Notes: generated from the letters alone by a model not told the origin. 64,000 bases of DNA from Pseudoalteromonas shioyasakiensis (GCF_024518675.1 NZ_JANIGL010000002.1:496001-560000), one strand, 5' to 3'. Counted from the first letter of the stretch, positions 36,233-45,095 are shown. Program-made: numbers and translations.

Positions 36233-37321
36233 TTATTGTAGATACTTGCTACGTAAAGTAAGAATGTCTTTATCAGATACATCAAACTCTTGTTTTACAT
36301 ACTCAAGCATTGAACCATGTTTAGCTTCCATTGCGCTAATTGCCGACTTAATCAATGGCTCTGTAACACCTAATAAAGGCTGAGCTATGTCTTCAGGTAG
36401 ACTAGCAAAAAATTTCATCATGGCAGCATATTTTGGATCCATATGCTCATCTTCTTTAGGAAGTAAAGAACGCGGATCAAGATATTGGTTAGTCGCCATG
36501 TAATCGTCAATAATAGTCTGTTTATCTACCCCAAGAGCAGCTAATACTAGTGCAGCACTAATACCAGTACGGTCTTTACCTGCAGTGCAATGAAATAACA
36601 AGCTGCTGTCTTTTTCAACTAAACTATCAAACATCGCGGTGTAATTCTCAGTTTGGTCGTCTAAAATACTTGGGTACATTTTTGTCATCATACTTTCAAG
36701 CATTTCACGACTTAAATTAGGGTCTTTTAATACTTTACCCAACTCTGCCATATCAAAGTCCATTTCATAATCTTGCGAGATCATTTCTGGTTGTTTAGCT
36801 GCCCACTTAGTGACTTCTGAACTACGCTCTGTCGTTGTTCGAAAATCAACAACTGTACCAATATCAAGCTCGTTGATTATGGTATAATCATCCGCTGTTA
36901 AATTAGATAAAGCACCTGAGCGATAGATTTTACCCCATTTAACTGTTTTACCTGTTGTGGTTTGATAACCACCAATATCCCTAAAATTACGACCTCCTTC
37001 AAGCGGCACTAAACGCGTTGTCGTCATAACCGGTTGTCCATTTTCTGGTTTAATAAAAAAGTAATACCGCTGTTCACTATTATCCGGCTGCCACTGAAAG
37101 TTACTTGCACTGACATCTTCAGCGATCACTTTAGCATCCATAACAGATGAAGAACCTGATACCAAAATATCAACCGGGGACGTTACCGATTGCGACCAAG
37201 TTAATTGGTAAGCTTGCTTTTCATATTGCGCCTGTGCCTGAGTAATTGATTCGCCACTCTGTGCAGCGACACTCGTTGATAATAAACCACAAAGTGCTAA
37301 ATATTTTAATGTTGTTTTCAT
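36233..37321 (-). CDS. Exported tyrosine/dual-specificity phosphatase (Y_phosphatase3 type)
   Basis: A 362-residue protein with a signal peptide (KTTLKYLALCGLLSTSVAAQS), a short beta-rich domain (about 30-105) and a phosphatase domain. It carries LEGGRNFRDIGGYQTTTGKTVKWGKIYRSGAL, the start of the Y_phosphatase3 family, and the P-loop HCTAGKDRTG with catalytic Cys245 (CX5R signature). Asp residues in VVDFRTTTERSSE are conserved. Related bacterial enzymes act on phosphotyrosine, phosphoinositides or inositol phosphates; the substrate here is unknown. It follows the TonB receptor by 45 bases on the same strand and is probably co-transcribed, suggesting dephosphorylation of the imported ligand. 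Confidence 0.9.
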   Translation of the reverse strand: MKTTLKYLALCGLLSTSVAAQSGESITQAQAQYEKQAYQLTWSQSVTSPVDILVSGSSSVMDAKVIAEDVSASNFQWQPDNSEQRYYFFIKPENGQPVMTTTRLVPLEGGRNFRDIGGYQTTTGKTVKWGKIYRSGALSNLTADDYTIINELDIGTVVDFRTTTERSSEVTKWAAKQPEMISQDYEMDFDMAELGKVLKDPNLSREMLESMMTKMYPSILDDQTENYTAMFDSLVEKDSSLLFHCTAGKDRTGISAALVLAALGVDKQTIIDDYMATNQYLDPRSLLPKEDEHMDPKYAAMMKFFASLPEDIAQPLLGVTEPLIKSAISAMEAKHGSMLEYVKQEFDVSDKDILTLRSKYLQ

Positions 37322-37366
37322 TGTAACTATCTCATTATGTGGGGCTTAATACAGCCCCGATAAAAA

Positions 37367-39859
37367 TTAAAAGTTGATACGAACGCCGCCCATATAACGA
37401 CGACCATAACGCTCTATTTGATTAGGCGTTGCTTCTGTCCCTACATAACGAGTATCAATTTCATCTGTGAGGTTATTGATGTTTGCATAAAAACTGACGT
37501 CAGCACCGTATACAGGATCTGCTAGGGTGTAGCTTAGTGAGAAATCCAAACGCTGCTGGGCAGCCCAGTATTCACCCATACTGTCGTTTTCAGTGGTTGA
37601 TAACCAGTCATCACGGTATTGGTAGTTTAAGCGAGCAGAAAACAACTCATTCTCATAATATACTGATGTATTGAAAATCATGTCTGAGGTACCCGGTAGG
37701 CTAAAGCTTGTACCAGAGTTTGTAGTGAACTCACTATCAAGTAAGGTGATATTTGCTGATAGGCCAAAGCCTTCTAAATCTTCTGAAATAAAATCAGATG
37801 CTTGGCCTATAAAGTTAACTTCAATACCTTGGAAGTGGCCTTCATCACCATTTACAAAGCCCGTATATTGCCACTGCTCACCAGCAAACTCAGGAACATA
37901 ATTGCCCGCATCAACTAAAGTGCTATCTGAGTAGATAACATTATCAATGTGACGATAAAATGCACCAACAGCGATTAAACTTGCATCACCTGCATACCAT
38001 TCAAGTGATATATCACTTCCGTATGATGATTCAGCTTCAAGATAGGGGTTACCACCTGAAATTGTTTGTTCAGTGGTGTCTATGTTTGCTGATGCACGCC
38101 ACTCGTTATAAGTCGGGCGGCTAAGGCCTGTTGAAATTGCAGCGCGAAACATTAAGTCGTCAGCTAAATCAACATTCAAATTTAAGCTAGGTAGTACATC
38201 TGTAAAGCTATCTGAATGTTCACCTTCAGGGCCTGTACTTGAGTAATCAGTGCTTTCAACTCTCACACCAGAAACAAGCGAGCCCCAGCTAAACTGAGTC
38301 GTTACCATTGCATAAGCAACAGCAATGTCCTCATTTATATTGATTTTAGTATCATCAGTAGGTGTTACTCCTAACCCGCCAGATGCAGCGTCTAAATCAG
38401 CGCGTAATTGCTGATTATCGTAATAAGTACCACCTATGCTATTGGTAAAATCGGTATCCCAAGGCTGTGATGTTACGTAATCACTTGGATTTAGGTCATA
38501 CAGTGAGCCTGTTCCACCACTGGTGCCGAAACCTTCGGCTTCACGTTGGTCGTAGCCTGCGCCTATTCTTAGTGTGTTACTTAGGCCTGATAGTGTGAAG
38601 TCTGTTTCTGCATCGAGTTTAAATTGCACACTATCAATGGCGAGTGAACTACCATACATAATGAGCATGTTTACTGGGTATTCAATATCATTGATTGAGC
38701 CGCCTTGTGTTAAGTTAACAAGTGGGTCTTCAATATTAGTTAAATCATAATCTGCAAATGTGGTCCCACCTAAACTATATGGTAATGGTAATAACATTTC
38801 ATTTTCTGTTTTGGTGTAGTTAACACGGCCTTCGACTAGCCAATCATCTAACTGTAAATCCGCACCTAACGTATTTGTCCACGTTGAGTTTTCATATAAG
38901 CCGTACTCAAGAGCACGGGTCATAATCGCCAAGCCACTACCTGTTTCACCAGGTTGTACGCTTGAGCCCATCGCCTCGGCACCACCGGCAAAATCAAATA
39001 CAAATTGATTACGTTCTTCGTGATCTTGGAACTTGCTGTATAGCGTACTGAAGAAAAAGCGATCCATCGAGTTTGAAGGGCGATACTCAAAACGGCCACC
39101 ATACGCTTCATCTTCACGTTTTACCTTATAGTTACGAATATCAATCTCATTAACTAATAGCTCGCCATCTTGTTGTGCTAAATCAAACTCACGGTTATCA
39201 GTTATTTGCTCACGGCTATTTTGTGATGCGAATAAACTCACACCATAATTTTCACCTGACCACGATGTGCGAACTGAGAATTTAGTAATATCTCCGTCCC
39301 CTAACTCTTGATTACCTAAACCAATGTCTGTAGATAAAGAAAAGCCATCAACATCAAATGGGTTAAACGTTTCAATATTAATAAAACCAGCAATAGATTC
39401 ACCTGGCATATTAGGCATAATCGCTTTGTTCGCCTCAATACGACTGGTAATAACCGAAGGGAAACTATCAAAACGAGGTATACGGCCGTTTTCAGCACCT
39501 GGGATGGTGATGCCGTCTATCGCGATAGTTGTATAACGAAATGGTGCGCCACGGAAGTTAATATACCGTGCTTGCCCTTGGTCACGCTCAATTGCTAAGC
39601 CAGGAATACGTCCTAATGAATCAGCTAAATTTTGATCAGGGAAACGGCCTATCGTGTCAGCGGCTACTATATCAGCAAAATTAGACGCTGCTTGTTTAGC
39701 TGCTATCGCTGCTTTTTGGCTATCTTTTATAGGTGAAGCAATCGCAACTACTTCTTCAATTTCATCAAACCCTGCAGTATCTTGTTGGGCTTGAACGGCA
39801 GTTGAGGCAAGTGCTACAAGCACGCAGGTAGCCAATTGAGTTCTGCTAAACTTAGTCAT
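37367..39859 (-). CDS. TonB-dependent receptor (TonB-Xanth-Caul type)
   Basis: An outer-membrane receptor of about 830 residues. A signal peptide (FSRTQLATCVLVALASTAVQA) is followed by FDEIEEVVAIASPIKDS (TonB-box region), the plug features DTIGRFPDQNLADSLGRIPGLAIERDQGQARYINFRGAPFRYTTIAIDGITIPG, and a barrel ending RYMGGVRINF with C-terminal Phe. The DTIGRFPDxNxAxxLxRIPG motif places it in the TIGR01782 family common in marine bacteria and used for complex nutrients. The start at 39859 (GGAG upstream) replaces a longer frame at 39985 lacking a signal-peptide N-terminus. It heads the operon with the phosphatase and is divergent from the sensor-like pair. Confidence 0.93.
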   Translation of the reverse strand: MTKFSRTQLATCVLVALASTAVQAQQDTAGFDEIEEVVAIASPIKDSQKAAIAAKQAASNFADIVAADTIGRFPDQNLADSLGRIPGLAIERDQGQARYINFRGAPFRYTTIAIDGITIPGAENGRIPRFDSFPSVITSRIEANKAIMPNMPGESIAGFINIETFNPFDVDGFSLSTDIGLGNQELGDGDITKFSVRTSWSGENYGVSLFASQNSREQITDNREFDLAQQDGELLVNEIDIRNYKVKREDEAYGGRFEYRPSNSMDRFFFSTLYSKFQDHEERNQFVFDFAGGAEAMGSSVQPGETGSGLAIMTRALEYGLYENSTWTNTLGADLQLDDWLVEGRVNYTKTENEMLLPLPYSLGGTTFADYDLTNIEDPLVNLTQGGSINDIEYPVNMLIMYGSSLAIDSVQFKLDAETDFTLSGLSNTLRIGAGYDQREAEGFGTSGGTGSLYDLNPSDYVTSQPWDTDFTNSIGGTYYDNQQLRADLDAASGGLGVTPTDDTKININEDIAVAYAMVTTQFSWGSLVSGVRVESTDYSSTGPEGEHSDSFTDVLPSLNLNVDLADDLMFRAAISTGLSRPTYNEWRASANIDTTEQTISGGNPYLEAESSYGSDISLEWYAGDASLIAVGAFYRHIDNVIYSDSTLVDAGNYVPEFAGEQWQYTGFVNGDEGHFQGIEVNFIGQASDFISEDLEGFGLSANITLLDSEFTTNSGTSFSLPGTSDMIFNTSVYYENELFSARLNYQYRDDWLSTTENDSMGEYWAAQQRLDFSLSYTLADPVYGADVSFYANINNLTDEIDTRYVGTEATPNQIERYGRRYMGGVRINF

Positions 39860-40186
39860 TAAAAATGTACTCCAGTTGATAATTATGTTTGCACCATGTT
39901 TTTGATGACGGACATGATGGGCAACAATTATTGCAACTGAGTTACAGTAATTTACGAATCTGTAATAGAGATATCCCCAAAACAAATATAACTAAATTTC
40001 ATATAGTTAAGTAATTCAACTGGCATTTTATAGATATTTATAAACGACAAACAGGCTTATTTAAATCACATTTCAACTTTACAAAACGTAAAATACAGCT
40101 GTCATCATCAACAATATAAACACACTAAAAAATAATAGCCTGTATAAGCTTTACTGAACTGCAGCAGGGTTAGTGGCGCTCATGAT

Positions 40187-40202
40187 TGTCATGAAAATGA
40201 CA
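40187..40202. promoter_or_regulatory. Palindrome TGTCAT-GAAA-ATGACA
   Basis: A perfect 6+6 inverted repeat with a four-base centre, 48 bases before the start of the sensor-like pair. It could be a regulator binding site. A half-site resembles a Pho-box heptamer, but the spacing is not that of a Pho box. Confidence 0.5.
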
Positions 40203-40242
40203 TGTTAATGATATAAATTTGTTACCAATTTCATCCTGTTAC
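40203..40242 (+). repeat. Three direct repeats TGTTA(A/C) with 17-base period
   Basis: TGTTAA at 40203, TGTTAC at 40220 and TGTTAC at 40237 start exactly 17 bases apart and abut the palindrome on their left. The last ends eight bases before the start codon at 40250. Regular spacing suggests cooperative regulator binding, but the elements are short. Confidence 0.45.
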
Positions 40243-40249
40243 AGACACT

Positions 40250-41095
40250 ATGCAATACCGACTCTTACTACACAGCGCTAAATTCTTGCTTATCGGTATT
40301 ATTTTATCCTTTATAGTGTGGCTGATTTCATCACAACAAGTCGAAAATCTTGAGCTTGGGCAGCTAAACACCTATGAATGCAAGGTCGCAGCTTCGCAAG
40401 GAGAGCTGGACTTTAATCTTTATATCCCTTCTAATTGGCATGTCTTTTCTCTTGCTGATGAGCTCTGTCGCAACACCCTTAAAGGCAGTGTTTATAATAA
40501 AGTTATGATTTCATGGCAACCGCGCGACACCTTTAGCAGTGAATTGATAATGAAGCAGACATTTAATGTTATGCTCTATAGGGAGCACGCATTAACAGGC
40601 TTATTGCCAAATTGGCAAGACTTCTATCAACATGCTCTCGATTTACCTAACTACCAACTCTATTGGTTTTCTCACCAAGATAATATTGCCATAACACCTG
40701 AGTTTTTTGCTCACAAACATGTCGGCTTATTAGCCGATAAAAAGAGTGCCACGGGCTATTTATCTCCGCTGAGTGAAATGAGCCAAGCGGGTATTAACTT
40801 GCCCGCACAACAAATACATTTATACCCAAATCGAGAAGCGCTGATTGATGATTTTCTAAAGGAAAAACTAGATTTAATTCCCAGTCCTGATCATCACGTA
40901 GATTTAATAAACTGGCCAAAAAATAAAAAACATTTACTGACTGAGCCGTATTCCCAAGTTGGCTGGCTAGTTAGTAAAAACACTGAACAAGCTGTATTAC
41001 CTAAGATTAAAAAATCGATAACAAAATATCAAAAGCAGCTGTTTAGTGAAATTATACAGCCGACGGTTCGACAACCTGAGTCAACACCACAATGA
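40250..41095 (+). CDS. Membrane-anchored periplasmic-binding-like protein
   Basis: A 281-residue protein with an uncleaved-looking N-terminal membrane segment (about 9-29) and a periplasmic domain. The body looks like a small PhnD/periplasmic-binding fold: MLYREHALTGLLPNWQDFYQH, then HKHVGLLADKKSATGYLSPLSEMSQAGI, a pattern like the lobe-crossing segment of PhnD proteins (KxxSxxGYxxP), then YPNREALIDDFLKEKLDLIPSPDHHVDL. The lack of a lipobox and presence of an anchor argue for sensing rather than transport. It overlaps the next gene by four bases. Not a recognised named family. Confidence 0.72.
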   Translation: MQYRLLLHSAKFLLIGIILSFIVWLISSQQVENLELGQLNTYECKVAASQGELDFNLYIPSNWHVFSLADELCRNTLKGSVYNKVMISWQPRDTFSSELIMKQTFNVMLYREHALTGLLPNWQDFYQHALDLPNYQLYWFSHQDNIAITPEFFAHKHVGLLADKKSATGYLSPLSEMSQAGINLPAQQIHLYPNREALIDDFLKEKLDLIPSPDHHVDLINWPKNKKHLLTEPYSQVGWLVSKNTEQAVLPKIKKSITKYQKQLFSEIIQPTVRQPESTPQ

Positions 41096-42183
41096 AGATA
41101 AGATATACCTTACTCTATATTCTGATCGGCTGTTGCTTAAGTCTGCACGCTTGGTATAGCGCATCTAAATCGTTAACAACAACATTAGAGAAAACGCTCC
41201 CTGCACTCACGGTTGCATCGCTAAAAAACTCAGTAGACGACAGAACAGAGTTGTCTAGAATGAGTAGCCACTTACTCGCAAAGCTAAAACTAGTGGATGT
41301 TGTTTCCTCTTCTCCCTTAGCTTTACTTGATAAACTTGAAGTAACAGAGCTTGCACTAGCAAAACATGGCACTGCAGATAACGACCAAGCTGATTTAAGC
41401 TGGGTATTTGGCGAGTATGCAATTGCATTAACATTGAGCACTAAGCCTAGATTTAAATTGTTCAATCTTATGGTGTTAACTTTAATACTCACACTTATCA
41501 CTGTTTTACTAGAGAACCTTTTAAATACAGTTATTTACAAGGCTCAGCGTTTTTTTGCAGAAAAAAAAGCAATATCAGCCAATCCTGCAACTGAGCCCGA
41601 ATACTCACCTTTATATGAACTACTAAATAACCAAACCGAGTTAAGTGCTAACGAAATAGACACCCTTTGTGAAAACGAAGTAGTTAAACAGCTTTGTGCA
41701 ACGCAGTTACAATGGCTGATAGCCGCTATCAATAATAAACTAGATATTGAGGCTGCAATAAATGTTGCAACAACGAGCGATTCAATCAGCTTCGATCTAG
41801 CCAATCAGCAAGTGTACATTCATGGTTTAGCTATTCGCTTAGCGAAAACGCCTTTATTTTATTATTATTGGTATGCGCAACGTGAAGTTAATCAACTTCC
41901 CCCCTATATAAACCCACCAACAAATAAACCTGATACGCAAAACGGTGAACAATTAGCGCAATTAATGATTGAATACAAAGGTCACCAAAAAGCGATTAGA
42001 GACTTACAAGAAGAAGGCTTAAAAGGTAAAACTCTAGACCAGAACCGTAATAAAATTAAAGCAGAGCTGCAAAAAGCGATTGGTAAATTGGCAGAAAACT
42101 ACCTATTTATAAGCGAGCGAGATATAAAAACTGCACGCTACAAATACCGTCTAAACAGCCAAGATAAAAAAATAACTTTGTAA
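41092..42183 (+). CDS. Two-TM protein with cytoplasmic winged-helix-like tail
   Basis: A 363-residue protein with TM helices at about 5-20 and 122-145, a periplasmic domain between them, and a cytoplasmic tail of about 215 residues. The tail includes SISFDLANQQVYIHGLAIRL-type beta strands (residues 231-250), a helix KTPLFYYYWYAQREV, and near the end KIKAELQKAIG with ISERDIKTARYKYRL, which together recall the OmpR/ToxR-type winged helix (strands, positioning helix, recognition helix, wing) in divergent form. It is co-translated with the binding-like protein (ATGA overlap). A transmembrane regulator sensing through its partner is inference; a structural role is not excluded. Confidence 0.68.
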   Translation: MKIRYTLLYILIGCCLSLHAWYSASKSLTTTLEKTLPALTVASLKNSVDDRTELSRMSSHLLAKLKLVDVVSSSPLALLDKLEVTELALAKHGTADNDQADLSWVFGEYAIALTLSTKPRFKLFNLMVLTLILTLITVLLENLLNTVIYKAQRFFAEKKAISANPATEPEYSPLYELLNNQTELSANEIDTLCENEVVKQLCATQLQWLIAAINNKLDIEAAINVATTSDSISFDLANQQVYIHGLAIRLAKTPLFYYYWYAQREVNQLPPYINPPTNKPDTQNGEQLAQLMIEYKGHQKAIRDLQEEGLKGKTLDQNRNKIKAELQKAIGKLAENYLFISERDIKTARYKYRLNSQDKKITL

Positions 42184-42203
42184 TACATGCAATTATAAAA
42201 TAA

Positions 42204-42231
42204 AGATATCTCTAAAGTGACAGAGATATCT
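42204..42231. terminator. Hairpin after the sensor-like pair
   Basis: AGATATCTCT / AGAGATATCT, a ten-base perfect stem with an eight-base loop, 21 bases after the stop at 42183. It is AT-rich and followed by a weak T stretch. Confidence 0.55.
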
Positions 42232-42296
42232 ATTTCATAAAAGTGTAAATCAAACTTCCTAAGGTAGCTACACTAAACAAATCTTCAGGAATAACT

Positions 42297-43301
42297 ATGA
42301 AAATTTACACTTTTTTAGCTGCTGCAATTTCAGCTGCTACATTCTCCATGCCAGCCAGCGCACTAAATATTGTGCTTACCAATGATGACAGTTGGAATAC
42401 CCACAATATTCAAACCATGTTCACGGCGTTAACCAAAGCAGGGCATAATGTTGTTATGTCAACTCCTTGCACAGGCCAAAGTGGTAAAGGCGGCGCTATC
42501 CACTTCTTGAAAGCAGTAAATATTGACCGTTCGAAAGTTAAACAAAACCAAGTGTGCGTGGGCGACACTGATGAAAGTATCGCCCACGATAAATTTGTCG
42601 AAGGCACTCCAGTCATGGCTGCTTTATATGGGATTGATGTGCTTGCTCAGGAAAAATGGAGTAAAGCCCCAGACCTTCTTATCTCAGGCCCTAATGAAGG
42701 AAATAACCTAGGTTATGTAACCAATAACTCAGGTACTCTTGGTGCCGCAAACGCAGCAATTGCTCGAGGAGTACCAGCAATTGCGGTCAGTGCCCACCAT
42801 GAAATGGATAAAAATTCAGCAGGTTTAGTTGCTAAGGCTGTTACTGAAATAGTTGCTGAACTGGTAAAAAAACAACAGCCAAATCAAGCAATCCTTCCTA
42901 AATTTACGGGTTTAAATATCAACACACCAAAAAACATGGTCGACCATAAAGGATATAAATTTTCTCAAGTTGGTTGGAATGCAGGTGGCCTTGAATTTAA
43001 ATTCACATCAGATATGTCACAAGATAAACTTGCTATGGGTTTTGTGGCGCAAGGGATGATTGCTAAAGGCTACGCAACAGATATGGCGCAAGCCACTAAG
43101 ATAGCAGAATCGCAGTATAAAGATAAACCAGGTGTGTCAGCAGCATTTAATCAAGGGTTAGTGGACGATAATAACCAATTGAGTGAAGGCATACTCATTA
43201 ATAAAGGCTTTATAACCATCAGTACTATCGATGGGACAATGCAAGCAAGCCAAGCAAAAACCACACAAACTCAATCAAAACTTACTAACTTAGTAAAATA
43301 A
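42297..43301 (+). CDS. surE: Exported SurE-like 5'/3'-nucleotidase
   Basis: A 334-residue protein in the SurE survival-protein phosphatase family. A signal peptide (KIYTFLAAAISAATFSMPASA) precedes the SurE core: NIVLTNDDSWNTHNIQTM (metal-binding Asp-Asp, as in LSNDDG of E. coli SurE), STPCTGQSGKGGAIH, FVEGTPVMAALYGID (G-T-P), and DLLISGPNEGNNLGYVTNNSGTLGAANAAIARGVPAIAVS. SurE in E. coli is cytoplasmic and encoded with pcm; here it is predicted to be exported and stands alone, so periplasmic or secreted nucleotide dephosphorylation is inferred. AGGAA precedes the ATG. Confidence 0.9.
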   Translation: MKIYTFLAAAISAATFSMPASALNIVLTNDDSWNTHNIQTMFTALTKAGHNVVMSTPCTGQSGKGGAIHFLKAVNIDRSKVKQNQVCVGDTDESIAHDKFVEGTPVMAALYGIDVLAQEKWSKAPDLLISGPNEGNNLGYVTNNSGTLGAANAAIARGVPAIAVSAHHEMDKNSAGLVAKAVTEIVAELVKKQQPNQAILPKFTGLNINTPKNMVDHKGYKFSQVGWNAGGLEFKFTSDMSQDKLAMGFVAQGMIAKGYATDMAQATKIAESQYKDKPGVSAAFNQGLVDDNNQLSEGILINKGFITISTIDGTMQASQAKTTQTQSKLTNLVK

Positions 43302-43346
43302 CAGAGATTACAAAACTGCTTTTAGTCAGTATTGACTTAAGTATAT

Positions 43347-43380
43347 GGCGCGCATGTATTTAGCACAATTCATGCGCGTG
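43347..43380. repeat. Inverted repeat GCGCGCATG / CATGCGCG
   Basis: GCGCGCATG is followed by a 14-base loop and CATGCGCG(T). It lies 46 bases after the SurE-like gene. A short T-rich tail follows only weakly, so it may be a hairpin terminator or a binding site. Confidence 0.45.
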
Positions 43381-43493
43381 CATTATTCTCGCTATTGCCA
43401 CGTTATATTCGCTTTTGCCCATTTACTCAGGTAGTATCAAATTAGTTTAAATAATCATCATACGTTTTCAATGGTTTAACAAAGGAGCTTGGC

Positions 43494-44288
43494 ATGTTTA
43501 CCATTAAAAAAACTGTTTTCTTTTGCCTACTACTTTGTTTTGCAAATAAATTAGTTGCCGTACCAGCTGTGGTTAACCCCAATTTAAAAACCATAAATAT
43601 AAGTGCCGGAGAATGGCCGCCTTTTCTAGGAGAGTCCCTTCCCTATCAAGGTGTTGTAGCGCACCTTATCAGAGACATTTTCGCCCAAGCAGGTATACAA
43701 GTTCACTTTACTTTTTTACCTTGGGGCCGTGCATATCACGATACTAATAATGGTAAGTACGATGCGACAGCAGTATGGATGCACAGCAAAGATAGAACCA
43801 ATGCTTACCTATTTAGTAATGCTGTTTTAAGTGAACAATTCGTCTTTTTTCACTTGAAAAAGAACGACTTTGATTGGCGTGATCTTAATGATTTACGAGG
43901 GCTAATAATTGGTGGAGGGTTGAACTATAGCTATGGCCCTGTATTTGACCAAGCTATTGAAAAAAACACTTTTGAGCTTTCACGAGTCAGTAGTACTGAG
44001 CAAAACTTCCGTCGGTTATCAGTAGGCCGAATAGATATTTTCGCTGAAGAGAAAAACGTTGGTTACTACACCCTTAATAATCAACATCCTGAACTTGCAG
44101 ATACCATAACCCACCATCCCACAGCATTTTTAACTAATGAAAGCTTTGTTTTATTCCCAAAAAATACAGAGCAAAGTGAACAACTACTAACAACATTTAA
44201 CCACTATTTACTGCAATTTAAACAAGATGGCCGATACCAAGCCTACTTTGAAGGATTGCAGAAAGGTGATTATCAGCTAGCCAAATAG
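43494..44288 (+). CDS. Exported family-3 solute-binding-like protein
   Basis: A 264-residue periplasmic protein with a signal peptide (KTVFFCLLLCFANKLVA). It follows the amino-acid-binding SBP family 3 pattern: ISAGEWPPFLGESLPYQGVVAHLIRDIFAQAGIQVHFTFLPWGRAYHDTNNGKYDATAVW, then DLNDLRGLIIGGGLNYSYG. No ABC permease or ATPase genes are adjacent, so it may be a stand-alone sensor or orphan binder. AAGGAG precedes the ATG at 43494. Ligand unknown. Confidence 0.85.
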   Translation: MFTIKKTVFFCLLLCFANKLVAVPAVVNPNLKTINISAGEWPPFLGESLPYQGVVAHLIRDIFAQAGIQVHFTFLPWGRAYHDTNNGKYDATAVWMHSKDRTNAYLFSNAVLSEQFVFFHLKKNDFDWRDLNDLRGLIIGGGLNYSYGPVFDQAIEKNTFELSRVSSTEQNFRRLSVGRIDIFAEEKNVGYYTLNNQHPELADTITHHPTAFLTNESFVLFPKNTEQSEQLLTTFNHYLLQFKQDGRYQAYFEGLQKGDYQLAK

Positions 44289-44431
44289 CGACTAAGTACC
44301 CGAGCTGCCACACCGCCTCGCTCTGAACAGTTATAAATACCGCTCAGTAAGGCAACTTACGCCTGCTGAACACGACCCCAAAAAAGCTCCGTACAAAATG
44401 CTACATAGAAACAGTTGGAATTCAAGCCTAA

Positions 44432-44474
44432 AAAGTTAACCATATTTTAACATTAAACCAAAATAGTTAACTTT
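44432..44474. promoter_or_regulatory. Inverted repeat AAAGTTAAC / GTTAACTTT upstream of the propeptide-like gene
   Basis: A nine-base perfect inverted repeat with a 25-base spacer ends 10 bases before the start codon at 44485. It may be an operator for the propeptide-protease unit. The 196-base spacer holds no gene. Confidence 0.45.
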
Positions 44475-44484
44475 AACGAGTCAT

Positions 44485-45039
44485 ATGCAACTGATATCAA
44501 AGATAGTCTTTATTTTAATTTCTACATTTTGCTGTGTTCTTTATGCCAATGACTTTGAAAGAAGCAACATAGTGCCAACCATGCAGTCGCCATCAAATTT
44601 AAAAATCACCTTGATCACTGGGGATACTGTTAGCTATGAAAAAAATAGCACATCAACCTTTCGTGTCTATGAAAAAGGCAGTTCCAAGCTAGTACAACAT
44701 AAAAGTCTCAGTATAAATGGACAGCTTTATCTCATCCCCTTAAAAGCACAACCATTGATTAATTTAAACATCTTAGATCAAGAATTTTTCAATATAAATA
44801 AGCTCGTTAATTATGAGCTAGATGACGCTAGCAGTAGTCTTTATCCAATATTAATCAAATACAAATCGCCTTTTAGCCAAGCCAATTTAATAACAAATGC
44901 TAGCGCTATTACCTATGAAAAAATCCGTACACAGTACATAGAATTAAAAAAGTCAGAGTTAGTACAAACTTGGGCTGAAATCACAAAAAATTTAACCATC
45001 GAAAAAATCAATTTAGATGAAAAAATTAATCATCACTAG
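44485..45039 (+). CDS. Exported small protein resembling a free S8-protease propeptide
   Basis: A 184-residue protein with a signal peptide (SKIVFILISTFCCVLYA). Its residues 38-130 align by eye with residues 46-140 of the protease encoded next door: ITLITGDTVS against FTLITGDKVS, then YLIP against YVIP, FFNINKL against LFNIDKL, and PILIKYKS against QIIVEYRD. No catalytic domain follows. It therefore looks like a stand-alone propeptide, which could act as folding helper or inhibitor in trans of the protease; that function is inferred. The gap to the protease gene is 56 bases, so they are probably co-transcribed. Confidence 0.78.
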   Translation: MQLISKIVFILISTFCCVLYANDFERSNIVPTMQSPSNLKITLITGDTVSYEKNSTSTFRVYEKGSSKLVQHKSLSINGQLYLIPLKAQPLINLNILDQEFFNINKLVNYELDDASSSLYPILIKYKSPFSQANLITNASAITYEKIRTQYIELKKSELVQTWAEITKNLTIEKINLDEKINHH

Positions 45040-45095
45040 TAGGTCAAGCTCATCCCCTACTCATCATTAAACACTACCTTACCAGGGAATATAAA

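Larger units (their letters stand above)
39860..40249. promoter_or_regulatory. Divergent 390-base control region
   Basis: The spacer between the receptor operon (left) and the sensor-like pair (right) holds no gene. It is AT-rich and contains a palindrome at 40187-40202 and three direct repeats at 40203-40242, listed separately. It must carry promoters in both directions. Confidence 0.6.

Noticed and set aside
40187-40242. Pho box for phosphate control
   Set aside because: TTGTCAT resembles a half-site, but the repeats are 17 bases apart rather than 11, and the 16-base element is a palindrome, not a direct repeat.
44485-45039. Truncated protease pseudogene
   Set aside because: It has its own signal peptide, start and stop, no catalytic remnant, and a separate gene downstream that is intact; a free propeptide protein is the simpler reading.
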